The notes beneath the pieces were generated by a model. The model was given only the letters and a program-made list of their open reading frames with translations, had not been told where the DNA came from and did no database searches. This document shows, piece by piece, positions 33,610 through 45,312 of a stretch of 64,000 nucleotides of DNA. The position numbers and the translations under genes were made by a program. The first letter of the stretch is position 1; each line of letters opens with the position of its first letter. Where the stretch lies: NCBI RefSeq assembly GCF_000715075.1, contig NC_134090.1:45076792-45140791 (forward strand), in the 5' to 3' direction. This DNA is from Nicotiana tabacum (taxonomy: Eukaryota > Streptophyta > Magnoliopsida > Solanales > Solanaceae).

Positions 33610-34320
33610 GATAATAGCCTGCCAAACCAAGAAAGTTGTGAATCTCTATTGCTGAGGACGGTTTGGGCCAACTCTGAACCGCCTCTGTCTTCTTCAGATC
33701 AACCTGAATACCCTCGTTGGGCACCACGTCCCCCAAGAAAGCTACTGAACTGAGCCAAACCCCATACTTGGAGAACTTTGCATAAAGCTTCTCCTCCCTC
33801 AATCTTTACAAAACAACTATCAAATGCTCCACGTGCTCCTCCTAACTACGCGAATACACCAGAATATCATCAATGAAGACAATCACAAAAGAATCAAGAT
33901 AAGGCCAGAACACGCTATTCATCAAATGCATGAATGCTACTGGGGCATTGGTCAGCCCAAAAGACATCACCAAGAACTCGTAACGACTATATCTAGAATC
34001 GAAATCTGTCTTAAGAATGTCCGAATCCCTGATCTTCAACTGGTGATAACCCGAATAGAGATAAATCTTAGAAAATATTCTCGCTCCCTGAAGTTGGTCG
34101 AATAAATCATCAATGCGAGGCAGAGGATACTTGTTCTTAATTGTTACTTTGTTGAATTGCCTATAGTCAATGCACATTCTCATAGTTCCATCCTTCTTCT
34201 TCACAAATAGAACCGGCGCACCCCAAGGTGACATACTAGGTCGAATGAACCCCTTATCGAGGAGTTCCTGAAGCTGCTCTTTTAATTCCTTCAACTCCGC
34301 TGGTGCCATATTATACGGCC
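33610..34320 (-). pseudogene. Reverse transcriptase of element B (first Asp lost)
   Basis: The frame from 34309 reads [47 protein letters not shown], and then [13 protein letters not shown] where KIDLRSGYHQ is expected, so the first catalytic Asp is Tyr. [11 protein letters not shown] is intact. The next frame (33802-33610) carries the thumb: [23 protein letters not shown]. Confidence 0.9.
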
Positions 34321-34333
34321 GAATGGAAATGGG

Positions 34334-34930
34334 CTAAGTGTACGGCACCAGGTCAATACCAAAATCAATGTCCCTGCCCGGTGGCATGCCCGGCAGGTCT
34401 GCAGGAAACACATTGGGAAAAACCCTCACAACTAGGACATAATCAATACTGGGAGCCTCAGCTCCGATATCCCTCACAAAGGCTAGATACAAAAGACATC
34501 CCTTCCCAACCATACGATAGGCTTTCAAGAATGAGATCATTCTACTGGGAACATAATCAATCATACCTCGCCACTCGATCCGTGGCACACCCGGTATAAC
34601 CAATGTGACTGTCTTGGCATGACAGTCCAGAATAGAACAACACGGAGATAACCAGTCCATGCCCAAAATGATATCAAAATCCACCATACATAATAATAAA
34701 AGATCCACTCGGGTCTCCAGACCCCCAATAGTCACCACACACGACCGGTACACATGGTCTATGATAATAGTATCGCCCATTGGAGTAGATACATGAACAG
34801 GTAAAACAAGAGACTCACATGGCATATCCAGATAACAAGCAAAGTATGATAACACATAAGAAAAGGTGGAACCGGGATCAAATAATACAAAGGCATCTCT
34901 GTGGCAAACTGAAACAATACCTGAAATCAC
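34334..34930 (-). pseudogene. Protease of element B
   Basis: The frame is open for 198 codons. The active site is LFDPGSTFSYV at about residues 16-26, the form normal for these elements. MVDFDIILGMDWLSP and DCHAKTVTL follow. The end leads into the RT N-terminal linker (FPNVFPADLPGMPP). This part looks intact but is cut from the neighbouring gag and RT by stops. Confidence 0.88.
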
Positions 34931-35127
34931 GGCATCTGAAATAGCAACATCTTATCTACCCGAGAGAGCATAAAAATGGGCCTGACCGCCACCTGATCGA
35001 CCTCCCCTCTAGGGCAACCCCTGGTTGACTGACCTTTACCCCTAGCTAGTTGGGCGGGTGGTGAAGTGACTGGAGTAGAAGTCTAGGGCCGACCCCTCTG
35101 CTGAGACTGACCATCATGAAGACGAGG

Positions 35128-36441
35128 ACATTGCCTCCTCATATGCCCAAACTCTCCATACTCATAACAACTCCCGGTGTTGGACATGGGAACTGAAGGG
35201 AACCCCCGACACCGGAGTGACCAGTAGAAGGACTTGGCACGGAAGAACCCTACACTGATGGAGCACGGGACAAACTCTGGGCTGGGAGGGCACTGAGTGA
35301 TGAGTGGCCCTGATGAGAACTGTGAGAACCATGACCCGATGATGCCCTACGATACCCTGGGCGAGCTGAATGAGCCCGTCTGAAGAGACGTCCTCTGCCT
35401 TGCTGGAACTGACCCCTCGATGGAGTACCACTATAACTACCAGATCCTCGAGGCCTTTTGGCCTCCCTTTCCTCTCGCTCCTGGCGGCGAACCGTCTCAA
35501 TCTCACGGGCGATATCACCAACCTCCTCGAAAGTAGCACCTGTCACCCTCTCCCTAGACATTTGAACCCAAAGATAATATCTGAGACCATCAACAAATCT
35601 CATAATCCTCTCTCGATCTGTGGGAACCAACCAAACCGCATGATGGGCTAACTCGAAGAACCGCATCTCATACTGCGTCACAGTCATCTCTCCCTGATGC
35701 AAATGCTCAAACTGCTTGCGCAGCTCCTCTCGGTGAGACTGTGGCACATACTTCTCTAGAAAGAGAACAGAAAAATACTGCCAGGTAAGGGGCGTTGCAC
35801 CAACAGGCCTACGCCTTCCACCAATTGATTTCAGCACCAGAAAACTGAAAGGTGGTAAAAGCTACACCATTGGTCTCTAGAATCCCCACTGTACGAAACA
35901 TCATCTGGCACTTATCTAAGAACCCCTAGGCATCATCGCCCTATGCACCACTAAAAGTTGGAGGCTTGAGCCTACAAAACCTCTCTAGTCGACGTTGCTC
36001 ATCGTCCGGCATAACTGGTACGACAAACTCATGAGTTGGTGCAACCGGTTGGGCTGGAGGTGCCCTCGGTGTTTGGAGTCCCTGTACAACCTGCTCAAGT
36101 GTGCGACCAATGGGAGTCTGGGTGCCTCCTCCAGCCTAAGAAGTAGCTGTGGCCGTAGTAACTAAAACCGCCTGAGCCAAACCAGTACACACCGATAAGA
36201 TTTGAGCTAAAGCCTCATGAAGGCCTGGAATCACAATGGGCACAGCTGGTGTCTGGGCTGGTGCTGTTGTAGCGTCCACAACTGGGACTTGATCCTAAAC
36301 TGGGGTAGCTGGTGGATCTGCAGGTGCTACCCTAGTTGCTCTGCCCCTACCATGGCCTCGACCGCGTCCTCGGCCTCTGGTGGCCCCAACTAGTGGAATT
36401 GAAGGTCGTCCACCCTGCCCGGTAGCTGGTGTCCTCACCAT
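35128..36441 (-). pseudogene. Gag of element B (zinc knuckle broken)
   Basis: The start is MVRTPATGQGGRPS at 36441, followed by a Gly/Arg-rich stretch. The capsid-like core WQYFSVLFLEKYVPQSHREELRKQFEHL...TQYEMRFFELA lies at 35837-35250. The zinc knuckle near 35169-35128 reads C-Y-E-Y-G...H...C; the second Cys of the usual C-x2-C-x4-H-x4-C is Tyr. Stops and frameshifts lie near 36295, 35840 and 35250. Confidence 0.88.
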
Positions 36442-36554
36442 CTGTGAGAGAATGGAATAACAGAAGTTTAGTATTCGGATCAACAAGTTCGCACGACAAG
36501 AATTTAAAGAATATGAAGAATTTTCCTAAAGGTTCTGCAGCCTCTCGAGGATAA

Positions 36555-36572
36555 ATACAGACATTTCTGTAT
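36555..36572 (-). ncRNA. Conserved leader hairpin, element B
   Basis: The minus strand reads ATACAGA-AATG-TCTGTAT, a perfect 7-bp stem. In C the stem is GTACGGA with TCTGTAC, so the end pair changed on both sides (G-C to A-T). Confidence 0.6.
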
Positions 36573-36628
36573 CGATCCGTGAGACTCTGCTAAACCGGCT
36601 CAGAACCCGCGAGAACTATATAACCTAG

Positions 36629-36640
36629 GCTCTGATACCA
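36629..36640 (-). promoter_or_regulatory. Primer-binding site, element B
   Basis: The minus strand reads TGGTATCAGAGC three bases after the 5' LTR end at 36644. It is an initiator-Met-type primer site. Confidence 0.92.
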
Positions 36641-36643
36641 ACT

Positions 36644-39552
36644 TGTCACGACCCCAAATACCTGGTCGTGATGGCGCCTATCACATTACTAGGCAAGCCA
36701 ACCCAAACCATCAATCACATCGAGTTTCTTTTATAAAACCATTTTTCCAACATAGGATTAATACTAGTTTTCATAAGAAGTGTTTAAAACAGCTAAGATA
36801 ATGCAGAATCCAATAAAACATAAGACAACACAGCCCCAAATATCCGGTGTCACGAGTCTAGAGCCTCTAAATATACAAATCTGACTGTCTAATACATAAC
36901 AAGTCTAAAATGCGGGAAAACAAGGATAAGAGGAAGAAAGTAGGGTTGCGGATGCCATGCAGCTACCTTGCAGTCTCCGGCAAACTCTGACAACGTTGAG
37001 GACCCTCACTTTGCCGCTCGAGCACCTGGATCTGCACATAAGGTGCAGGGAGTAACGTGAGTACGCCAACTCAGTAAGTAACAAAAGTAAATAAGGTCTG
37101 AAAGTAGTGACGAGTAGTTAAAAATCATATAACGGAAGAAAACAATAAAATAACAGGTCAACTTCACAATTTAAAACCAATTTCGTCGTAAAATCATCAA
37201 ATTTCAGTTTAAACACTTGAAATCGTATACTTAATAATTTTCCAACAGAGGCTTATTTTAAAAAAAGAGTGAAATTAGTAAAAATATCATAATTGTGTCC
37301 CTCTGGCAAGGCATCACTCAGAATATGCCCTCTCGGGCAGCCTCTCAGTCACTCATGACTCAACTCTCATCACCCAACACTCGCTCTCAGCACTCAGGCT
37401 CATTAATATATCATAGTAATAGAAATTATAGTAACCGCTGCAGCGTGCAGCCCGATCTGTAATTTATAGTCGACTACGCTCACTTGGGGTGTACAGACTC
37501 CGGAGGGGCTCCTACAGCCCAAGCGTCAAATCGCTGTGGTGCGCAGCCCGATCCAATATATATATCGCTGCGGCATGCAGCCCGATCGAGTATATATATA
37601 TCGTTGCGGCATGCAGCTCGATCCATAATATAAACATATAATATCCTCACTATTAGGTTCTCAACCTCTCTCAGTCATTTACCTCATAGCCTCTCGGGAA
37701 CAACAATAGAAATTAGGGAACTCAGCCCAAACAGTCCTCACAATTAGAAGGGGAGTGATAAAACCAGTTTTATATCTTTAAACAGGTAAAACATGACTGA
37801 GGATATGATTTCAACAAGTAAAGTGAGGGAAAAACAGTAAAATACCCCTAAGGGTCTCAACAGGCCGGCACAAGGCCCCAAACACGACATACAACCCATA
37901 ATATAGTAAAAATAGCTAAAGTACGGAATATCATAAGGTTCCAAATCAAATACGTGGCTTAATAGTCGCTACGGTATGGACCAAGTCACAATCCCTACCA
38001 GTGCACGCCACACGCTCGTCACCTAGCATGTGCGTCATCGCATTTATCAAAAAAAGTCATATACTGGGTTTGTAACCTCAGTTACAGATTTACAATGGTT
38101 ACTTACCTCAAACCAGGGAAAATACTACTCCACGACACCTTTGACGCTCGAATCGGCCTCCACTCGCGTCGAATCTATCCAAAATCAGAATCGTAGCGTC
38201 AAAATATGCTAAGGGAACGAAGCCCAAGCGAAAACAGTAAAATAATACCAAAAATCCCGAAATTACCAAAACCCGACCCCTGGGCCCATGTCTCAAAACT
38301 CGATAAAATCACATCAATGGAATCCTTATCCTCCCACGAGTCTATACATATCAAGAACACTGAAATCGGAGTCCAAATGACCCCTCAAATCCCTATTTAA
38401 AGCTCTCTTAATCTCAAGCCCTAATCCCCAATTTTTCTTCCTTAATCTCCACTAAAACCATGATTAAACAATGGAAAAATTATCTTAAACCCATGTAATT
38501 AAGCTTAGGGCACTTACCCAACTGATATCCTTTGATTCCTCTCAAAATCCTATTCCTTAGCCTCTTTCCCGTCTTCAAAAATGGAGTATTTTGCAGAAAT
38601 TCGCGAAGAAAGAAATATATACCTTTTGTCCAGGGATTTTCGCATATGCGATCCCATAGTCGGTTCTGTGGTACCGCATATGCATTTTTCCTCCGCTTCT
38701 GCGGAAACCACTTAATGGACCAAAATCGCTTCTGCGACCAACCATCCGCACCTGCGGCTTCGCATCTGCGGCTCCTGTCTACTCCTCGATAATCCGCTTC
38801 TGCATCTCCTCTTCTGCATGTGTGGGGTCGCACCTGCAGTCCCCAATCCGCAGGTGCAGAAATACTAGAAGCAGCTGAGATTCTACAACTTCACAAGTCT
38901 CAAACCTTTTCGTCAACCATCCGAAATCACCCCGAGGCCCCCGAGACCTCAACCAAAAGTATAAACATATCCTAATACCTTATTCAAACTTGTTCCAATC
39001 ATCAAAACACCTCAAACAACATCAAATCGCCCAAAACACATCGGATTCAAGCAAAACTTTCTAAAATCTTCCGATTTTCGCTTTTGATCAAAAACCTAAC
39101 CAAACCACGTCCGAATGACCTGAGATTTTGCACACACATCCTAAATGACACAACAGAACTATTGCAACTCTCAGAATTCCATTCCATCCCCTGTATCAAA
39201 ATCTCGCCTGCCAACCAGAAATCGCCAAAATATCAACTTCGCCAATTCAAGCCTACATCTACTCCGAACCTCTAAAACGCATTCCAATCACGCTCCTAAG
39301 TCACAAATCACCTCCTGAAGCTAACCAAACCCTCGGAATTCACTTCTGAGCCCTCTAACACATAAGTCAACATTCGGTTGACTTTTCCAACTTAAGCTTT
39401 CTTAAAAGAGACTAAGTGTCTCAAACCTTACCAAAATCATTCCGGATTCGATCCGACCAACCTGATACCACAAAACACGGATAACAATGCATAAGGAAGC
39501 AGAAATGGGGAAAATGAAATGGTAACTCATGAGACGACTGGCCGGGTCGTCA
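36644..39552 (-). repeat. 5' LTR of B (2.9 kb)
   Basis: On the minus strand it starts at TGACGACCCGGCCAGTC (the first bases are decayed) and ends GGGGTCGTGACA. TCACGACC and GGTCGTGA at this end form an 8-bp inverted pair on the plus strand (36646-36671). It contains the dyad cluster at 38616-38870 and hairpin words at 37437-37620. Confidence 0.9.
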
Positions 39553-42306
39553 AAAAAATCATTATACTATAGGGAGCCTTAGCAGGCCGAATATCAATCC
39601 TGGAAACCAGACCTTCAAGCAAGCAAATCTTATATACACAGGTAGCAGGATCCATAATACCTTAAGCCATTCTTCCAGTATGTCAAAGTTCCCAAAGGGC
39701 CTCAAGGACCCTGGGCAATGCTCACACTGGATCCATACATTCAACACATGATTTGTAAGAGATTGGAAACCATCTCTAATATGTCAAAGTTCAAAGGAGT
39801 CTCAGGGACCCTAGGCAGTGCTCACATTGGAGGTGGTAGGAACCTAGGTAGCTAAGAGTAGAAATTTGAAAAGTAATATATGTGAGGGGTAGGGGATAGT
39901 TTTTTAGAAAACAGTTTTTTTTCAGGAGCAAATAGAAGTAAAATTCTACCTAGACAAGAAGAATCCAGATAGAATACTGTATCAACTAAAGAAATCACAA
40001 AGAGCAGGGTACTTGAGTTACAAACAGAACTGACCATACATATTTGCAGTAACTGAACATGTTATGAATAGAGGGACACAGCTGAATCAACAAGGTTTCA
40101 TATGACTGAAGTTGATTTGGTTTATTAATTAACACTAGGTGGAAACATGTAGACATATGTTGAACAGAAGCATGCTGAAGTTAAGATAACTAACCAAACA
40201 AACACATAGAGCAGGATAGTAGGAAATTAAAGCATGCTAGTCTAGGAAGAAGTACACAGAAATCATGGACCAAACAGAAACATGTTAAGGTAAACTATCC
40301 ATACTAGCACATAGAACAGGATAGGTTAACAGGAATTGAGAGAAACAAACATGAAATAGAGACATGTTTATGCCTATTGTGAACTGACTACATAGCATAT
40401 AGAATAGAGCATGGTAACAGAAATTGAGGCATACTAGTTGAGGAGATAAAAAACAGGAAAATGAAGACAAGTGGGATCCAAGAGTCGAGCCTTGGCTTTC
40501 AGCCGGCTAGACAGTGTAGTAAATCAAAGAACTTAAATTATGTAAGTGTGTAAATAGGAGTTCATGTGTATCAGTGTGTGTTTGTAAGCATAGGTGTGTG
40601 AGTCTGAGTGTGTCTAAAAAAATCAGAATAGTGAGGTTTATATAGTATTCGGCAGAGTAAAACCAAATAAGGTAGGAGAATCAATGGTACACCAATAAGG
40701 CAAAGAGATCAATCAATCAATCAATTAGAGCTATCGGGAATCAATTAATAGGCAGAATCATGGAAGTATCACCTAAATTAACACAGAATAAATCAGCAAT
40801 CGAGATTGAGGTCTAAATAAGGTAAGTAGTAGGTCCAGAAGTCAACTAAAAGTCAGAACACAAAATCAGGCCAGTAGCACGGGTAATTAATCACATAAAT
40901 AAGGTAAAACAGGTAAAATCTTAATAAGGAAATGTGGGTACTAAATTCACACCCTAATTTGGGTAATAAAATCAATTAACACTTAATTGACAGGATTAAA
41001 GGTAAACGGGCAAAAGACAGCCGGATAAATAGTCAAATAATTAAAAACCCTAGGAAACACAAAGACATATACATGGAGCTTGATTAAATCAAGTAAAATC
41101 AACCGGAGAGTAAATAAGAGAGTCAGAGATGAGAACATTTAACGCTAAAAACCCTTTTTTGCAAAAATCTCTCAGAATTCAAAACCCTAGCTTTTAGAAT
41201 AAACAAAATCGGTCAATAACAATAGTAAAAACAGAAAATCTTAAAGGAGAAATGCCAAACAAACACAAAATCATTTCAGATCTAAAGAGATCTAGACGGA
41301 TTCAACTAGAAAATAGCTAGGTTCGTAAAAAAAATACAGGAGTGAATCAAATATGGTTTGAACCAGAGATTTGAACCCCAGAAATACAAAGATACTCATA
41401 CTCACAAGTATCAGAGTGAATATAGACGGAATAATCGAAAAGGGAGGGACTTTGCACTAGATTTGGTTCGATTCTCTTGAGATTCACATCAAGCAGCGTA
41501 GAAATCGTATAACTAGTAGAGATAGGAGGTCGGATGGGGCCTAAAATCAAAGGGAAACCTCGTGGATTAAAGGGTTTCCGGTGACGGCGGGCTAGGGTTA
41601 AGGGAGAGTTTGAGAGAGAAGAGAGGAGGAGGGATTCAAGGGCGGCGGAATTAAGAGAAATGAGGCGTAAGGGTTGGGGTTAGATTAAAAAAGGAAAGGG
41701 GTAACGTGGACCATTGATCTCAAAGATCAACGGCCACGATCAGAGGAGGTTCCGGGTCGGGTAAGGGTTATTTAGTTTGGGCTGGGGTGGATTGGGCTAG
41801 GATTTTAAGTAATTGGGGTGGTGAAATTGGGCTAGGTCCGAAAAATGAATAAGGAAAATGGGCTATTATTTAAATACCCAATTAACTTAATAAAATAATT
41901 TTATAAAACAATTTATAAATGATAAAAATATCATTTGTTCATGAAAATAATTTAAAATAATTACTTAGTATTGTAAAATATAAAAAGTTATTTTTCGTGT
42001 AAATAAGTTAATTATGCACACATGGGGTTATTATTGCAAAGTTATTGCAATTATAACCCTAACATGTACATATGGCTATTCATGAAATAATTAAAGCTTA
42101 GTATAAATAAAATTAAGCAATAAAATTATTATAAAACTGTTTGTGATGCAATTAGCGATTATTTGGATAATAAAATGCTACAATAAATTAATTAAAGTCT
42201 TTTTAAAATTACAGAAAATTATGGAAAAATACTGGTTGATGCTCATGCACTATTTTGAAAGTATATATGCTTTTTAAAATATATGAGGGAAAATTGGGTA
42301 TCAACA
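39553..42306 (-). repeat. 5' LTR of E, U3-side part
   Basis: On the minus strand the LTR begins TGTTGATACCCAATTTTCCC at 42306 and continues to the B insertion. With the part at 27317-28985 the LTR totals about 4.42 kb, close to LTR F (4.51 kb). A dyad at 41708-41735 (GGCCGTTGATCT with AGATCAATGGTCC) matches dyads before the TATA box in LTR F. No gene is seen in this stretch. Confidence 0.8.
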
Positions 42307-43164
42307 ATCATGCATTGCAGCGAAGTTATATTGGGATATGATCCTTTGTGCTAGATTCGTGTGTTTTGGTTCTACGGTGTGTGATGGGTTCTTAGCATTG
42401 CGTTATGGTGGTATTTGTTGAGCTTGCGGGATGATTCTCTCATTGGAGTCATTTTCTACCTTTGAGTACGTTTGAATTATTGTGTATTGGTGCACGGATT
42501 GCACAGTGTGTAACTCTGGGTAGTATTGGCGAGGCATGTCAGTAAAGTAGCCTGTATTTGATAAGATGAGGTCGTCAGATCTAGAATAGTTGTTATCAGA
42601 TTTGATTGTGGTATATTTGAAAGGATAATGTCGCTGATCGGCTTAGAAATTGGCTATAGTTCTTGTATAATGAGAGGAAACTCCATGACTTGTTGATCTG
42701 ATAAATGGTTATGAGTTTCTGCATGTTTCTTTCATCATCTGCAGTACACAAAGGCTTTAGAATGAGGTTTTGTTTACATGAGGTTTATTACCGGTATTGG
42801 TTTATTTTGAGCAGCTACTGTGATTGGAAATTTTGCTACGAGTATGCGAGTCGTGTGGTATATCGGGTGATTATATCTTGGGTTGTTGCTATATCTTGAT
42901 ACAACTTGTTCAGACTTATACAGTGTGTAGATGCAAAGTTCGGGTCTTGTAGTAAATTTCGGATGTTGGAAATTGGATTCTGTGGTTTACGGACTAAGGT
43001 TGAAGTAATGATCTTCAGTTATGCTATGTTGTCAAGCCTATATGGAATAGGGTGATGCGGGATCACCCCTGGGTATGTGCATGGTAAGGTTACACGGCAG
43101 TTTGACGGCTTAGGAACAACTCTTGGCATGTTCAAGGACGAACGTATGTATATGTGGGGGAGAA
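42307..43164 (+). mobile_element. Element D: non-coding 3' interior
   Basis: This interior spacer has no recognisable domain. It ends in the PPT hairpin GTTC-AAGGAC-GAAC (43130-43143) and the polypurine tract GTGGGGGAGAA near 43154-43164. The left side abuts the outer end of LTR E, so E probably inserted in D. Confidence 0.7.
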
Positions 43165-45312
43165 TATAATGACCTGATAGGTCATTTTGAGCATTCACAC
43201 TTCGCTCGGTAGTTTAGAGGCACGAGTAGCTCTGTATAATGTATTAGGACTTGTGTGCAAAATTTAAGTTCATTCCGAGTTGTTTTGATATGTCCCGATG
43301 CGAGTTTTTGGAAGTCAAAAGTTCGAGAGTTCATTAAGTTTGATTTGAGGTGCATTTTGTCGTTTTGATGTTGTTATGCGTGATTTGAGGCCTCGGGTAG
43401 GTTCGTGTTGTGTTATGGGACGTGTTGGTATGTTCGTACGGGGTCTTGAGGGGCTTAGGTGAGTTTCGGATGGGTATGGACTGTATTGCGCTCGTTTTTC
43501 TTATGTTTCGACGTCGGTTTTTCAAGCATAAATGGTTCTACATTAAACAAATGAGCCCCTATTTCTATTTTGATTAAAGCATTCGATCTGTAACGTAATT
43601 ATGGAGCCATAACAAAAATAAGCGTCGAATTTGGACATTGTATGAGGATTTTATGGTCATTATATTAAGAATTGGGTTGCTAGATTTTTCAGATTAATTA
43701 CGAAATTGGCACTAACTTCGTATTTAAAAATCTGCACTATTTCAAGATATTGAAACCAACATATCTCCTTTATTATAAGGTCAAATGAAGTGATTCAAAA
43801 GTCTAACTTAACTGAAACTTCACAAGGAATCCACTGGATGCATCAAAAGTGAGTTTGGGGATCGTTTGGAACAAAAAACGAGACAGAACAGCTGGGAAAA
43901 AATACTTAATATCGAAGGTTTGTTCATTTGGTCATGTTTTGAGTTGGGGAGTTCGGATTTGGACAATTTTTGGAGGCAATTTTCACCATATGGACTGAGG
44001 TAAGTGTTCTATTCTCGATTTTAGTCATATATCATGAATCCATCTTCGTTTTTGGCATTTGATTGTTGATTTCAAATTGAAATTTGGGGGTTTTGTCTAA
44101 AATTTCATAAAGTGAATTTTTGAAATTTGAACGTCGATTCAAAGTTGGATTTGAGTGAAACTAGTATGGTTAGAATCGTAATTGAATGAGTTGTCGGATT
44201 TTGTGAGTATTGTCAGGTTCCGAGGCGCGGGCCCGAATTTGACTTTTTGGTCAATTTTGGATTTTGATTAAAGATTCGACCTTTATCGATTGGGTTATTT
44301 TCCTTTGGCATTGTTTGTTGTATTTGAGTTACTTTTGCCTAGTTTCAAGTCATTCAAAGGTCGGTACACGCTGGATGGCATTTTTGGGAGCATCGCTTGG
44401 CTTGCTCGGTATTGGATTTGGCTTTTTCGAGGTAAGTAACACTTCTAAACTTGGTGATGAGGGTATGAAACCCCGAATTACGTGTTATGTATTTGGTGTT
44501 GAGGTGACGCACATGCTAGGTGACGGGCGTTAGGGCGTGCACCGTATGAATTATGACTCTGTTATTCCTGTGGTACTTTGTAGTTACTTGATCTTTTCTG
44601 TAACCATGAAATATCAACATACTAGAGCTATTGAACTGTGATCCATGTTAGAAACCATGTCTAGGCTACATGATTATTCTGTTAGGACCCACTGAGGCCA
44701 TTTCTGCTGTTGAATTATTTGTTTAAATTGCAATTTCCTACTCAGTCATGTTCATTTCTTATCATATCTCAGTCTCTATTGCTATTTATTGGCATAGCAT
44801 ACCATCATTTTAGACTAGTTTCATGGCATTGTGAGCCCGAGAGATTGAAGAGATTGATGATAGAGTAAGGCCGATGCCTGAGCTGTGAGTGATATATATA
44901 TATATGTATGTGTGTGTGTGTGTGTGTGTGGATCGGGTTGCACGCCGCAACGAGCCTTATGGCTGTATATATGTGAATCGGGTTGCACGTCGCAATGAGC
45001 CTTATGGCTATATATATTTATGGGATCGAGCGGCACACCGCAACAGGTATCATTGATTTATGCCATGATTGGCTTGATATAGTGCTTGGGCTGAAGGAGC
45101 CCCTCCAGAGTCTGCACACACCTCCAGTGAGCGCGGTTGATTTATATTGAGGGATTCATCTTCCCTGCGCATGGATCTTGCCCGAAGCATTTATATTTGG
45201 GGATGGATCTTCCTCGGGCTTGATTGGCCTTATACAGTATTGAGTAACTGACTGGTAGTTGCTATGTATATATTCAATATGGATCTTCCCTAGGCTGGAT
45301 TGGCCATATACA
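43165..45312 (+). repeat. 3' LTR of D, truncated by the CACTA element
   Basis: It starts TATAATGACCTGATAGGTCA, a decayed TGTAACGACC start. The first bases form AATGACC-TGATA-GGTCATT, a 7-bp hairpin. It shares GATCGG hairpin words and the CCCCTCC-AGAGTCTGCACA segment with LTR B, so D and B are the same family. A GGATCTTCC-GGCTTGATTGGCC word is repeated between 45172 and 45308. It stops at the CACTA end. Confidence 0.78.
44887..45055 (+). repeat. TA/TG microsatellite and hairpin words in LTR D
   Basis: A TA tract and a TG tract (about 44891-44930) are followed by GTTGC-ACGCC-GCAAC (44937-44951), GTTGC-ACGTC-GCAAT and GCGGC-ACACC-GCAAC, each after GATCGGG, AATCGGG or GATCGA and separated by TATATA-rich spacers. 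Confidence 0.8.

Larger units (their letters stand above)
28986..39552 (-). mobile_element. Element B: Del/Tekay-like chromovirus with both LTRs
   Basis: On the minus strand the order is 5' LTR (39552-36644), primer site, gag, protease, RT, a deleted RNase H, integrase, chromodomain-like tail, PPT and 3' LTR (31886-28986). The LTRs differ at about ten of the first 205 bases compared, so B is younger than C. It lies inside the 5' LTR of E: E's LTR is contiguous when B is removed. The outermost bases of the left LTR are mutated (GAATA for TGTCA), and the flanks AATAA and AAAAA do not give a clean duplication. Confidence 0.92.
15614..42306 (-). mobile_element. Element E: Ogre/Tat-like retrotransposon, interrupted by B
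   Basis: Read on the minus strand the order is 5' LTR (42306-39553 and 28985-27317), primer site, ORF1, gag, protease, RT, RNase H, integrase and a repeat-rich 3' UTR. The extra ORF1 before gag, the very long LTR (about 4.4 kb without B), the non-coding gap between protease and RT, and the 3' UTR arrays are diagnostic of the Ogre/Tat group. The 3' LTR is missing: at 15613/15614 E meets the end of LTR G. All ORFs are broken. Element B inserted in the 5' LTR. Confidence 0.85.
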
